DNA of 64,000 bases from Paraburkholderia aspalathi (GTDB taxonomy: Bacteria > Pseudomonadota > Gammaproteobacteria > Burkholderiales > Burkholderiaceae), in assembly GCF_900116445.1 (NCBI RefSeq), contig NZ_FPBH01000022.1:62001-126000 (forward strand), given 5' to 3'. Below are positions 53,046 to 62,491 of this stretch, one piece after another; position 1 is the first letter of the stretch, and the number at the start of each line of letters is the position of its first letter. The notes under the pieces were generated by a model. That model ran no database searches. It had not been told where the DNA came from and was given only the letters and a program-made list of their open reading frames with translations. Both the position numbers and the translations under genes were made by a program.

Positions 53046-53447
53046 TCAGCCGGCCGCGGCGGCCTGCACGAGCGCGCCGATGCCGTCGATAGCTTTCATC
53101 AACTCTGCAGGCGCACCATGCCGCGCCTGCAGATAGCTCGTTGCGTTATACGAGAGCCACACCCTGCCATCGCCGTCCTGCCACACCAGCACCTTGAGAG
53201 GCAGATCGAGCGCCACGCTCGGCACGGCCTGCATCAGCGGCGTCCCCGCCCGCGGATTACCGAACACAAGCAACTGTGACGGCGGCATCGCAAGCCCCGC
53301 GCGCTGTGCATCCGCCGCGAAATCGATGCGCGCGAACAGGATGATGTTTTTCGCTTCGATCAGTGAGGCAAGCGCGTCGGCGGCCTGGTCGACCGTGCGC
53401 TGCGTGGGTACGGTGACGATGCCGTTGTCGGCTGCGAGACTGGACAT
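53046..53447 (-). CDS. DUF302 family protein
   Basis: A 133-residue DUF302 protein (TVDQAADALASLIEAKNIILFARIDFAADAQRAGL and LLVFGNPRAGTPLMQA). The fold is known from structural genomics but has no assigned role. GGAGAAATCC before ATG 53447 was used to choose the start. It is convergent with the DUF1330 gene. The promoter region it shares with the GntR gene carries the TTGTTGACAAT site. Confidence 0.83.
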   Translation of the reverse strand: MSSLAADNGIVTVPTQRTVDQAADALASLIEAKNIILFARIDFAADAQRAGLAMPPSQLLVFGNPRAGTPLMQAVPSVALDLPLKVLVWQDGDGRVWLSYNATSYLQARHGAPAELMKAIDGIGALVQAAAAG

Positions 53448-53460
53448 GGATTTCTCCGCG

Positions 53461-53480
53461 TGTTGACGATTGTTGACAAT
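53461..53480. promoter_or_regulatory. GntR operator before the phosphonate regulator
   Basis: Two tandem ten-base units, TGTTGACGAT and TGTTGACAAT, occupy 53461-53480. The second forms ATTGT-TG-ACAAT (53469-53480), a FadR-type inverted repeat. It lies 72 bases before the regulator start and is repeated near phnS. Confidence 0.6.
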
Positions 53481-53551
53481 AGACAAGCTGGCAGGCTATG
53501 GTCAAAGAAGCCCACGGTCTGTTATCCCATCCTTTGTTCTAATCGCCGATC

Positions 53552-54274
53552 ATGACCACGTCAACCACGTCTAGCGCCATCGAACTGCTGCAGCGGCATT
53601 CCCTTGCGACGCTAGTGCAGGAAATGCTCGAACGCAGCATCGTCTCGGGGGAATTCGCCCCGGGAGAGAAATTGAACGAAGTCGAAGTCTCCACGCGATT
53701 AAATGTGTCTCGCGGGCCACTGCGCGAGGCGTTCCGCGCATTGGAACAGGCAGGTTTGCTGAAAACGGAGAAAAACCGCGGCGTCACGGTGCGCGCGCTG
53801 TCGTTACGCGAGGCCGAAGAAATCTATGAAGTTCGCGCCATGCTGGACGAATCGGTCGCCCGCTCGTTGGCCAATCGAATGACGCCTGAAACGCTCGCCA
53901 CGCTCAAAGGCATCATTACGTCGATGAAAGCGGCGAAGAAGGATCACGACCTCACGCGCTACACGGCATTGAACGTCCAGTTGCACGATGCGATGGTAAC
54001 GGGCGTCGGCAACCAGCACCTGATCGAAACCTATCGGCATCTCGTTCGCCAGCTTGGTTTGCTGCGTCAGGCTGCGATCGAATCGGAAAAGAGCGCGCTG
54101 GCGACGTCGGTGACGGAACACGAGAAAATCGTCAACGCGCTCGCCAAGGGCGATACGGAAAGCGCCGTCGCGCTCGTGCGCGAACACGTCGCGCATGGCC
54201 TCGCGAGAATGCGGCGTGCCCACGAGCACTGGGCCGCGTCTGCTGGTAATAGCGGCAATACAGGCAACGCCTGA
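53552..54274 (+). CDS. GntR-family (FadR subfamily) regulator of phosphonate use
   Basis: A 240-residue protein with a winged helix (GEKLNEVEVSTRLNVSRGPLREAFRALEQAGLLK) and a FadR-type helical C-terminal domain. Its place beside phnW, phnA and phnY resembles the phosphonate-utilisation-associated GntR regulators of Burkholderia clusters. The shared TTGTTGACAA sites support control of the divergent phnS/phnA promoter and of itself. Confidence 0.85.
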   Translation: MTTSTTSSAIELLQRHSLATLVQEMLERSIVSGEFAPGEKLNEVEVSTRLNVSRGPLREAFRALEQAGLLKTEKNRGVTVRALSLREAEEIYEVRAMLDESVARSLANRMTPETLATLKGIITSMKAAKKDHDLTRYTALNVQLHDAMVTGVGNQHLIETYRHLVRQLGLLRQAAIESEKSALATSVTEHEKIVNALAKGDTESAVALVREHVAHGLARMRRAHEHWAASAGNSGNTGNA

Positions 54275-54298
54275 AGCAGGGCCGGACCGCTGAGTACG

Positions 54299-54326
54299 CG
54301 GCCCCGCGCTCGGCGCTGCGGGGCCG
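54299..54326. terminator. Bidirectional terminator between the GntR and FAD oxidoreductase genes
   Basis: CGGCCCCGC (54299-54307) pairs perfectly with GCGGGGCCG (54318-54326) around a 10-base loop, in a 60-base gap between convergent genes. Confidence 0.7.
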
Positions 54327-54334
54327 TCATTACA

Positions 54335-55723
54335 CTAGGCTTTATCCGACTTCCCCGCGGCATTGGCGAGCTTGCTAAGCAAGCGATCGACCAGCCAGGG
54401 CTGCCGGTCTTCGTCTTCCGCGCGCTCCTTGCGCCGAATCGCGTCGCGCACAGTAATCGAACCCACGTACCGGATCGGCTCGGGCGGGAAATAGCCCAAC
54501 GGTCCCTTCGTCAACGGACTGCGCGTCCATTCGTTGTCGAGATCGAGCAACAGCGATGACAGAATCTGCCCACCCATATAGGTCGGTCCAACGCCGTTGC
54601 CTGAATAACCAAAGCCATAGAGCACGTTCGGCGCGTCGTCGAGTCTGCCGAAAAACGGAAAGCCCGTGACCGAGCGATCCGACGGACCGTTCCAGCTCGC
54701 AGTGACCGGCACATCGCGCAACGCGGGGAAGAAATCGTGCAGGCTGCGCGTCAGATCCGCTTCATACGGGGAGCGCTGATCGAACACGGGCGCGATCCGG
54801 CCGCGCCATGCAAAAGTATTGCCGCCCTTGCCGAGCATCAACCGGCCGTCCGCCGTGCTGCGATAGTAGTAAACGAAGATGCGCGAGTCGAGCACCGACA
54901 CGCCGTCTTTCAAGCCGATTTGTTGCAGCAACTCCGGACATTTCTCGGTGACGATCATGTCGCTGGAAACGACGGCAAGCGTGCGTTCGAACTGCTTGAA
55001 GCGGCTCGCCATCCACGCATTGATCGCGAGCACCAGTTTGGGCGCCGTGACGCTGCCAGCCGGCGTGCGCACGGTTACGCGATCGCCTGACGTGAAGTCG
55101 AGCATCGGCGTACGTTCATAAATACGAATGCCCATTTCAATCGCGACACGCCGCAATCCGCGCACAAGCTTGCCCGGATGCACCGTTGCCGCGACCGGCG
55201 AATACACGCCACCGAGATTACGCGCCGAACCGGAGCGGCTCGCCACTTCGCCCGGTGCGAGATGTTGATACGAATTGATGCCGTGTTCACTCAGTGCTGC
55301 GATCACCGGATCGAGCAGGCCGATTTGCGCACGTGATGTCGCCGTGTAGAGCGTGCCGTCGAGCCGAAGCTCGGCATCGATCGCGTGCTCGACACAGAAA
55401 TCGCGAATCCGTCCCACGGCTGCTTCGGACGCTTTCACCAATCGGATCGCTTCGGCCTCGCCAAACAGACGCCGCAGCGTGAAGAACTTCGTCGACCATG
55501 TCAGCAGGCAGCCACCATTGCGGCCGCTCGCGCCCGCGCCGCACAGATCGCTCTCGATGATCACGATGTCGAGATCAGGTTTCTTCTGCTTCGCCTGGAT
55601 GGCGGTCCACAAACCGGTGAAACCACCACCGACGATGCAGACATCGGCCGTCGTCGCACCTTGCAGTGCGGGCGCCAGTGAACCATCGGCGAAGAGTGCT
55701 TGTTCAATCCAGAACGGACGCAT
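54335..55723 (-). CDS. FAD-dependent amine oxidoreductase of the phosphonate cluster
   Basis: A 462-residue DAO-family flavoprotein: VCIVGGGFTGLWTAIQAKQ is the FAD-binding motif, followed by GAGASGRNGGCLLTW and the late GFGYSGNGVGPTYMGG. It belongs to the glycine-oxidase/PuuB-like group. In phosphonate clusters such enzymes (PbfD type) demethylate or oxidise N-methyl-2-aminoethylphosphonate and thereby feed PhnW. It lies downstream of phnW on the same strand. ATG 55723 begins the recognisable fold; a GC-rich upstream extension was left out. The exact substrate is inferred. Confidence 0.78.
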   Translation of the reverse strand: MRPFWIEQALFADGSLAPALQGATTADVCIVGGGFTGLWTAIQAKQKKPDLDIVIIESDLCGAGASGRNGGCLLTWSTKFFTLRRLFGEAEAIRLVKASEAAVGRIRDFCVEHAIDAELRLDGTLYTATSRAQIGLLDPVIAALSEHGINSYQHLAPGEVASRSGSARNLGGVYSPVAATVHPGKLVRGLRRVAIEMGIRIYERTPMLDFTSGDRVTVRTPAGSVTAPKLVLAINAWMASRFKQFERTLAVVSSDMIVTEKCPELLQQIGLKDGVSVLDSRIFVYYYRSTADGRLMLGKGGNTFAWRGRIAPVFDQRSPYEADLTRSLHDFFPALRDVPVTASWNGPSDRSVTGFPFFGRLDDAPNVLYGFGYSGNGVGPTYMGGQILSSLLLDLDNEWTRSPLTKGPLGYFPPEPIRYVGSITVRDAIRRKERAEDEDRQPWLVDRLLSKLANAAGKSDKA

Positions 55724-55829
55724 GAATTGCTCACATTGATACAACGGTTTAACGCCACGCGGCAAAAGGAAAGACTTCTCTCGGCGCCAACGGAAAGAAG
55801 CCTTCGCCCGTGGATATGCTTAAGCCAAC

Positions 55830-56960
55830 TCAGGCTAACGCTTTCGCCGACACCTGCCTGATTCCCATGGCCTTCAACGTATCGGCGATCGCGGCGACCG
55901 CGCCGGGGATGCCACTATCGCCAAAGTGCCCGATACAGCCGACACGGAATGTTTCTACCTGGGTCAGCTTGCCCGGATACAGGATGTAGCCGCGCTTTTT
56001 CACCTCGGTATAGAACGTCTTGAAGTCGTAGTTGGGATCATCGGGCGCATGGAACGTGACGATGATCGGCGCCTGAATCGCAGGGTCGAGAAAGGTTCGA
56101 AATCCGAGCGCGGCCATGCCTTCGATCAGCGCGCGGCAATTACTCGCATAGCGTGCGCCGCGCGCTTCGAGACCGCCCTCTTCCACGTATTGCGCGATCG
56201 CCTGATCGAGTGCCGCGACGACGTGAGTGGGCGGCGTGAAACGCCACTGCGTGGTGCGGCTCATGTAGACCCATTGATCGTACAGATCCATGGCAAGCGA
56301 GGGGCTGTTGCCCTCGCATTGCTCCAACGTGCTGCGGCGGATGATCACGAAGCCCATGCCGGGCACGCCTTCCAGACATTTTCCAGAGGCGGCCACGACC
56401 GCGTCGAACGGCGTTTGGCGCGCGTCGATGTCGATGGCGCCGAATGAACTCATCGCGTCGATGATCAGACTGCGGCCGTGCTTTGCGACAACCATGGCAA
56501 TCTCATGCAGCGGGTTGAGCACCCCGGCACCGGTTTCGCAATGCACGAGCGCGACGTGCGTGATGCTTGGGTCAGCCGCTAACGCACGATCGACGTCAGC
56601 CGCTTTGACCTGCGTGTCTTCGGGATAATCGAGTGTCTGATGACGGCGGCCGAGCGCCCGGCAAATCTTCGCGATGCGCTGGCAATACGCGCCGTTGTTC
56701 GGTATCAGCACGTGCCCATCGCGCGGCACCAGCGTACCGATCGCAGCTTCCACCGAGAACGTGCCGCTGCCTTGCAAGGGCACGCATTCATGGGTGTCTT
56801 CGCCATGCACGATGCGCAGCGTCTGCTGGCGGACACGGGCGGTGATCTGATTGAAATCGCCGTCCCACGATCCCCAGTCGCGCAGCATCGCCTGACGCGT
56901 GCGGTCTGAGGTCGTGAGCGGACCGGGAGTGAGCAGAATGGGCTGGGAAGGCAGATTCAC
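55830..56960 (-). CDS. phnW: 2-aminoethylphosphonate--pyruvate transaminase PhnW
   Basis: A 376-residue PLP-dependent class V aminotransferase: LLTPGPLTTSDRTRQAMLRDWGSWD at the N-terminus, LQGSGTFSVEA, and the PLP lysine Lys194 in AASGKCLEGVPG. It transfers the amino group of 2-AEP to pyruvate, giving phosphonoacetaldehyde and alanine. The length is normal. It follows the permease gene on the minus strand. Confidence 0.93.
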   Translation of the reverse strand: MNLPSQPILLTPGPLTTSDRTRQAMLRDWGSWDGDFNQITARVRQQTLRIVHGEDTHECVPLQGSGTFSVEAAIGTLVPRDGHVLIPNNGAYCQRIAKICRALGRRHQTLDYPEDTQVKAADVDRALAADPSITHVALVHCETGAGVLNPLHEIAMVVAKHGRSLIIDAMSSFGAIDIDARQTPFDAVVAASGKCLEGVPGMGFVIIRRSTLEQCEGNSPSLAMDLYDQWVYMSRTTQWRFTPPTHVVAALDQAIAQYVEEGGLEARGARYASNCRALIEGMAALGFRTFLDPAIQAPIIVTFHAPDDPNYDFKTFYTEVKKRGYILYPGKLTQVETFRVGCIGHFGDSGIPGAVAAIADTLKAMGIRQVSAKALA

Positions 56961-56994
56961 AGTAGCTCCTTATCGATCTTGATGAAGACTTGTT

Positions 56995-58722
56995 TCAGCC
57001 ACGGCGCGTGGTGCGCCATGCCTGGGTTCTACGCAATACGCCATGCGATACGCAGGCAAACAGTACGCAGGCGAACGCCGCCGTCACGAGGACCAGCGTG
57101 GCCATCGCCGCGGCGGGTCCAATCTGGCCGGCGTCGTCGAGATTGAGAATGGCGACGGAGGCCGGTTGCGTGTCGGGTGAATAGAGAAACGCGACCGCCG
57201 ACACCGTCGTCATGCCGTTGACGAACAGATAACGCGCGATCTGCAGGATCGACGGCAGGCATACAGGCACGGTGACGCGCAAAAACGTCTTGTAGAAAGG
57301 CACTTTCAGCGAAGCCGAGACCGCTTCGAACTCGTTGTCGATCTGACGAAGCGCGGTGACCGCAGTCAAGTGGCTTGACGAGTAGTAATGCACCACCGTC
57401 ACGATCGCGAGCAGCGCGAGCGTGCCGTAAAGACCGTTCAAAGGATTGGCGGGCGAATTGAACAGAAAGATGTAGCTGATGCCGAGCACGAGACCTGGCA
57501 CACCCATCGGCAGGATCGCGCACAGATTGATAAAGCCGCGCAACCAGCGCGGTCCACGTGTCTTCTCCACCAGATACGCGCCGCCGAACACGATGATGGT
57601 GCCGCCGATCGCCACGCATGCGGCCATTTTCAGGCTGTTCTTGTACGCATCGAAAATCCCCGCGCCGATCAGTCCCATTTTGTAGTGCTGCAAGCCGAGG
57701 CTCATCTGATACGGCCAGAACTTCACGAACGAAGCGAACACCGAAATGCCGACCACCGCCAACAGCAACATGCAAACGGAGCCGCAGTACCCGAGCATCG
57801 CGATGTCGAAGCCGCGTGCCGGTTTCGGTTGATAAGGCGTCGAACGCGCGCCGAGTTGCGATTGCTGCTTGCGGCGAATGAAGAAGTCGACGGCGAACGC
57901 AACCAGCGCCGGACAGAGCAGCAGCAGGCTGACCACCGCACTCCGGTTGAAATCCTGCAAGCCGATGATGAGCTTATAGATGTCCGTGGAGAGCACCGAA
58001 TAAGGGCCGCCGATCACGACCGGCACGCCGAAGTCGTTGATGCAGATCGTGAACGACACCATCGTCGCGCTGATCAGGCCATACTTCGCGCCCGGCAGCG
58101 TGATCGTGAAGAATTTGCGCGCGCGGCGTGTGCCCATCGCTTCGGCCGCCTCGTATAAACGTCCGTCGGATAGCGACAGCGCCGTCACGAGAATCATCAG
58201 CACATGCGGAAACGCGGCGTACACCAGACTGCATACGATGCCCGGCAGCCCGTAGATCGAATGCCCGTGAAGCAAGGGCTTCAGGATGCCCGAGTTGCCG
58301 AACCAGTAGATGAACGACACAGCGGACAGCAACGTCGGCGCGAGCAGCGGAAGCAGCGCGACCGTGCGAACGGCGTTCTTCATCGGCATGCACGAGCGGG
58401 TCAGTGCATACGCAAACGTAAAGGCCATCGGAATCACGATCGCCGTCACGAGGCAGGCCACCGTGACCGAATGCAGCGTCGACGTCCACACGCCGGAATT
58501 CACCAGATAGCCGGTGAAATTGGCGAGTCCGACGAAATGGCCATCCGCATCGACGAAACATTTGCCGATCACCAAGGCCAGCGGCAAAAGCAGAAACACA
58601 CCGAGAAACGCGGACATCAACACAAGCGCCAACTGCGCGATCCGGTCATGCCAATGGCTCTTCTGGCGCACCTCGGCATGACCTTCCTCGCCGCTGCGGC
58701 GCTCGATCAGAACGGCGCTCAT
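56995..58722 (-). CDS. 2-aminoethylphosphonate ABC transporter permease (fused two-domain)
   Basis: A 575-residue inner-membrane protein with 12 predicted segments and two copies of the ABC permease domain. Each has an EAA-type loop (YEAAEAMGTRRARKFFTITLPG; FEAVSASLKVPFYKTFLRVTVPV). In enteric systems PhnU and PhnV are separate; here they form one chain, as in FbpB-type iron permeases. Its start overlaps the ATPase stop by ATGA, so ATG 58722 is preferred over one 33 bases upstream. Confidence 0.88.
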   Translation of the reverse strand: MSAVLIERRSGEEGHAEVRQKSHWHDRIAQLALVLMSAFLGVFLLLPLALVIGKCFVDADGHFVGLANFTGYLVNSGVWTSTLHSVTVACLVTAIVIPMAFTFAYALTRSCMPMKNAVRTVALLPLLAPTLLSAVSFIYWFGNSGILKPLLHGHSIYGLPGIVCSLVYAAFPHVLMILVTALSLSDGRLYEAAEAMGTRRARKFFTITLPGAKYGLISATMVSFTICINDFGVPVVIGGPYSVLSTDIYKLIIGLQDFNRSAVVSLLLLCPALVAFAVDFFIRRKQQSQLGARSTPYQPKPARGFDIAMLGYCGSVCMLLLAVVGISVFASFVKFWPYQMSLGLQHYKMGLIGAGIFDAYKNSLKMAACVAIGGTIIVFGGAYLVEKTRGPRWLRGFINLCAILPMGVPGLVLGISYIFLFNSPANPLNGLYGTLALLAIVTVVHYYSSSHLTAVTALRQIDNEFEAVSASLKVPFYKTFLRVTVPVCLPSILQIARYLFVNGMTTVSAVAFLYSPDTQPASVAILNLDDAGQIGPAAAMATLVLVTAAFACVLFACVSHGVLRRTQAWRTTRRG

Positions 58723-59810
58723 TGGAGTCGCTCCTTCGCGGCGGAAAAGACGCACACATGTTCGCGGTTGATAGCCAGATTGAAGCGCGATCCCGGCTGC
58801 AGGCGGGTGCGATGCATTTCATGAAACGACAGATCGGCGACGATCTCCTGCTCGCCGAGCCCATCCACCTTGAAGCTGACCCGGCAAAACGCACCGAGGA
58901 ATTCCAGCTTTTCGACTGAGGCGGGCAACAGGTTGTCCGCCTCGTTGCCCGGCGCACTGAGGTGAATGTCTTCCGGCCGCACGAACGCCGACACTTTCGA
59001 ACCAAGCACCGCGCGCTCCGATCCGCACCCGTAGCGCAGCGCGATGGAGCCCGCCTTGAGACTGCCGTCGCGTGCCACCTCGGCCGGAATCAGATTGACC
59101 TTGCCGATGAAATCCGCAACGAACGGCGAGGCCGGCTCGCGATAGATTTCGTGCGGCGTGCCGATCTGCTCGATCACACCCTGATTCATCACCACGATGC
59201 GGTCGGCCATGGATAGCGCTTCTTCCTGGTCATGCGTCACCATGATCGTGGTCACGCCGAGGCGCTGCTGCAACTGGCGGATTTCCTGGCGCAGCCGCAC
59301 ACGAACACGCGCATCCAGCGCAGACAGCGGCTCATCGAGCAACAGCAAACCCGGCGACGTTGCGAGCGCACGCGCCAGCGCGATACGCTGCTGCTGCCCA
59401 CCGGATAACTGGTTCGGATGCTTCTTCTGCGCATCCGGCAAGCCGACCAGGGCGAGTAGTTCGTTCACACGATCGGCGATCGCCGCGCGCTTCATCTTGC
59501 GATTCACGAGACCATAGGCCACGTTGTCGAAGATGGTCAGATTCGGAAACAGCGCGTACGACTGGAACACGATGCCGTAATCGCGAAGCTGAGGCGGCAG
59601 CCGCGAAATATCGCGGCCGTCCTGCGTGATCTGGCCGGCGCTCTGTGTTTCGAGCCCGGCAATGATGCGCAGCAAAGTAGTCTTGCCGCATCCCGACGGG
59701 CCGAGGAAGCAGAGCATTTCTCCCTTCTTCACGCCAAGATTGATGTCCTCCAGAACCGGCGTGTCGTTGAACCGCTTGTAGACCCGCTCTACGCTCAAAT
59801 ACGTTGTCAT
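58719..59810 (-). CDS. phnT: 2-aminoethylphosphonate ABC transporter ATP-binding protein PhnT
   Basis: A 363-residue ABC ATPase: Walker A GPSGCGKTT, signature LSGGQQQRIALARAL, Walker B LLLLDEPLSALD, switch His in VTHDQEEAL, and a C-terminal TOBE domain. It is of the PotA/FbpC type that pairs with the fused permease. GGAGGAG close before ATG 59810 supports the start over an in-frame codon 24 bases upstream. Confidence 0.92.
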   Translation of the reverse strand: MTTYLSVERVYKRFNDTPVLEDINLGVKKGEMLCFLGPSGCGKTTLLRIIAGLETQSAGQITQDGRDISRLPPQLRDYGIVFQSYALFPNLTIFDNVAYGLVNRKMKRAAIADRVNELLALVGLPDAQKKHPNQLSGGQQQRIALARALATSPGLLLLDEPLSALDARVRVRLRQEIRQLQQRLGVTTIMVTHDQEEALSMADRIVVMNQGVIEQIGTPHEIYREPASPFVADFIGKVNLIPAEVARDGSLKAGSIALRYGCGSERAVLGSKVSAFVRPEDIHLSAPGNEADNLLPASVEKLEFLGAFCRVSFKVDGLGEQEIVADLSFHEMHRTRLQPGSRFNLAINREHVCVFSAAKERLQ

Positions 59811-59947
59811 CTGCTCCTCCGCTTCCGCTTGCATGTCGACGTGGCGTGACGCACTGCCGTGCGCTGTAACGCTGGGTCGCTGCGTCGTTCGGGGGTCACG
59901 CAGCGCGCGCCCCGGCGCTCCTCGTCAAGACCTGGTTGAACCTGGCC

Positions 59948-61003
59948 TTACTTTTGTTCCTTGTTGCCGTAGCGCTTTTGCCAGTCTTCGAGAATTGCGT
60001 CGCGGTTCTTTGCGGACCATGTGAAATCGTTCTTCACGAGCAGTTCCGAATAGTTGTCGGGGATACCGGAGAGTTTCTTCGCGACACCCGGGTACGCAAC
60101 GATCGCCCACCACTGCGCGGTGATTTCATTGGCCTCCTTGCTGGCCATAAAGTCCGCGAGTTTTTTGGCCGCGTCCGGCTGCTTTGTCGTTTTCATGATG
60201 CCGGTCGCTTCCATGTCCCAGCCCAAGCCCTCTTTCGGGAAGATCAGGTCGATGGGCGCGCCTTGCGCCTGCAACTCATGCCCGCGGAATTCGAATGAGA
60301 TACCGATCGGAAATTCGCCGGTGCCCGCCAGCGTGCAGGGCTTCGAACCCGAGTGCACGTATTGCGCGACGTTCTTGTCCAACGCGTCCATGTACTGCCA
60401 GCCCTTGTCCTTGCCGAAGGTTTGCAGCCAGGACGTCACGTCCAGATAGCCGGTACCGGACGACACCGGACTCGGCATCACGATCATGCCTTTATAGACA
60501 GGCTTGGTCAGGTCTTCCCATGACGTGGGCTTAGGCAAATGGCGCTTCTCCGCTTCGACGCGGTTGTAGCAGACCGTCGCGCCCCACACGTCCATGCCGA
60601 CCCAGTGCGGCGGCGTGTTCGTGTCGCTGTACTTGCGCGTCAGACTGTCGAAGCCCTTCGGTGCGTACGGCATCAGCATGCCCTGCAGATCGAGCAGCGT
60701 CAGGCTCGATGCCGCGAGTCCAAGCACCACGTCGGCACGCGGATTGTTCTTTTCGGCGAGCAGCTTGGCCGTGACCGCGCCAGTCGAATCGCGCACCCAG
60801 CGGATTTCGATATCCGGGTTGGCCTTTTCGAACGCGTCTTTATAGGGCTTCATCGCTTCGTCTTCGAGCGCCGTGTAGACGAGCAACTGCGTTTTTGCCT
60901 GCGCGAACTGGACCGCGCCGAGCGTGACGGTGGCGGCGACCAGACAGCGCAACGCCATATTCAGACGACCTCTACAAGCTTTAAACCCCGACTGTTCCTT
61001 CAT
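59948..61003 (-). CDS. phnS: 2-aminoethylphosphonate ABC transporter substrate-binding protein PhnS
   Basis: A 351-residue periplasmic protein. A signal peptide of about 36 residues ends in FAQAKT, and the mature part starts LLVYTALEDEAMKPYKDAFE. It is a type II (iron/thiamine/AEP-type) binding protein with PSPVSSGTGYLDVTSWLQ and EGLGWDMEATGIMK. It heads the minus operon phnS-phnT-permease-phnW-FAD gene. ATG 61003 begins the leader. Confidence 0.9.
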   Translation of the reverse strand: MKEQSGFKACRGRLNMALRCLVAATVTLGAVQFAQAKTQLLVYTALEDEAMKPYKDAFEKANPDIEIRWVRDSTGAVTAKLLAEKNNPRADVVLGLAASSLTLLDLQGMLMPYAPKGFDSLTRKYSDTNTPPHWVGMDVWGATVCYNRVEAEKRHLPKPTSWEDLTKPVYKGMIVMPSPVSSGTGYLDVTSWLQTFGKDKGWQYMDALDKNVAQYVHSGSKPCTLAGTGEFPIGISFEFRGHELQAQGAPIDLIFPKEGLGWDMEATGIMKTTKQPDAAKKLADFMASKEANEITAQWWAIVAYPGVAKKLSGIPDNYSELLVKNDFTWSAKNRDAILEDWQKRYGNKEQK

Positions 61004-61134
61004 TTCCAGACCCCTTGAGAAAGTGGCGTCGCGGCCAGCGACGAAAACGACCGGTGCTACGGGACGACTGCGTGTTGCAACCCTCTTAAGCAACTGCTGA
61101 TGACTGCGGTTGATGATTTGCGATTTGTTGTCTG

Positions 61135-61145
61135 TTGTTGACAAT
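61135..61145. promoter_or_regulatory. GntR operator in the divergent phnS/phnA promoter
   Basis: TTGTTGACAAT at 61135-61145, followed by ACAA two bases later, matches the site at 53470-53480 over eleven bases plus the trailing ACAA. It lies between phnS and phnA in a 239-base gap that has no gene. Confidence 0.6.
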
Positions 61146-61242
61146 CTACAAAGCATCAATTTTAATGTCAAGTATTGCCTCACTTTGCCACATAACGCCA
61201 CATCGCCATTACCCGACTTACCCCTAGCCAAGAGGACATGTC

Positions 61243-62478
61243 ATGAGCGAAGCACCGGTTTCCATTGAAGTGAACGGCCGCAGCTACAACTGGATGCGCA
61301 GACCCGTCGTCGTGGTCTGCGTGGACGGCTGCGCGTATGAATATCTGGAGATGGCGGCCGCGGCGGGAGTCGCGCCCTTTTTGGCCACGCTGCTGCGGCC
61401 CGGCACGTCGCTCAAGGGCGAATGCGTGGTGCCGAGCTTCACGAACCCCAACAACCTGTCGATCGTGACCGGCGTGCCGCCCGCGGTGCACGGCATTAGC
61501 GGCAACTACTTTTTCGATCGCGACAGCGGCACCGAGGTGCTGATGAACGATCCGAAGTACCTGGTCGCCCCTACCGTGCTCGCCGGTTTCGCCGAGCAGG
61601 GCGCGCATGTTGCGGTGGTCACGGCAAAGGACAAACTGCGCCGGCTGCTCGGCAAAGGCCTGAAGGGCATCTGCTTCTCGGCGGAGAAAGCCGACGAAGC
61701 GACGCTCGAGGAAAACGGCATCAACAACCTGCTCGAACTGGTCGGTCAGCCGGTGCCGAGCGTCTACAGCGCGGAGCTGTCCGAGTTCGTATTCGCGGCC
61801 GGCGTGCGCCTGCTCGAAACTCGCGATATCGACCTGATGTACCTGTCGACGACCGACTACGTACAGCACAAGTGCGCCCCGGGCACCCCTGGCGCCAACG
61901 CGTTCTATCAGATGATGGACGGCTATCTGCAGCGGCTCGACGAGCTGGGTGCGATCGTCGCGGTCACGGCCGATCACGGCATGAATGCGAAGCACAACGA
62001 AGACGGCGAACCCAACGTGATCTATCTGCAGGAGCGCTTCGACGAGTGGCTCGGCGAGGACGCTGCCCGCGTGATCCTGCCGATCACGGACCCCTACGTC
62101 GTGCATCACGGCGCGCTCGGATCGTTCGCGACGGTCTATCTTCCCGCCTCGGCCGATCTCGAAGCAACGCGCCGCCGGCTCGCCGCGGAACCCGGCATCG
62201 AACTGGTGCTGACGGGTGCCGAAGGCTGCGCGCGCTTCGAACTTCCGCCTGCGCGCATGGGCGACCTCATCGTGATTTCAACGCAGGACGTGGTGCTCGG
62301 CACGCGACGCATCAAGCACGATCTGTCCGGCCTCGACGTGCCGCTGCGCTCGCATGGTGGTCTTGCTGAACAGATCGTGCCGCTTCTGTTCAATCAGCCG
62401 GTCGCGAAGTCGGTCGGCGAGCGCGCACGGTTGCGCAACTTCGACATCATCGATATCGCACTCAACCATCTTCAATGA
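61243..62478 (+). CDS. phnA: Phosphonoacetate hydrolase PhnA
   Basis: A 411-residue alkaline-phosphatase-superfamily enzyme. Two-metal site residues are visible: Asp28 (CVDGC), the nucleophilic Thr67 (SFTNPN), TTDYVQH, TADHGMNAKH and a late SHGG. It cleaves the C-P bond of phosphonoacetate to acetate and phosphate. A ribosome site (AAGAGG) precedes ATG 61243. It is divergent from phnS and forms an operon with phnY. Confidence 0.92.
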   Translation: MSEAPVSIEVNGRSYNWMRRPVVVVCVDGCAYEYLEMAAAAGVAPFLATLLRPGTSLKGECVVPSFTNPNNLSIVTGVPPAVHGISGNYFFDRDSGTEVLMNDPKYLVAPTVLAGFAEQGAHVAVVTAKDKLRRLLGKGLKGICFSAEKADEATLEENGINNLLELVGQPVPSVYSAELSEFVFAAGVRLLETRDIDLMYLSTTDYVQHKCAPGTPGANAFYQMMDGYLQRLDELGAIVAVTADHGMNAKHNEDGEPNVIYLQERFDEWLGEDAARVILPITDPYVVHHGALGSFATVYLPASADLEATRRRLAAEPGIELVLTGAEGCARFELPPARMGDLIVISTQDVVLGTRRIKHDLSGLDVPLRSHGGLAEQIVPLLFNQPVAKSVGERARLRNFDIIDIALNHLQ

Positions 62479-62491
62479 TCGGGGATCAGAC

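Noticed and set aside
61004..61242. Possible extra small gene or longer phnS N-terminus in the phnS/phnA gap
   Set aside because: The frame upstream of ATG 61003 is open but the added residues do not extend a signal peptide, and the gap contains the operator and two promoters' worth of AT-rich sequence.
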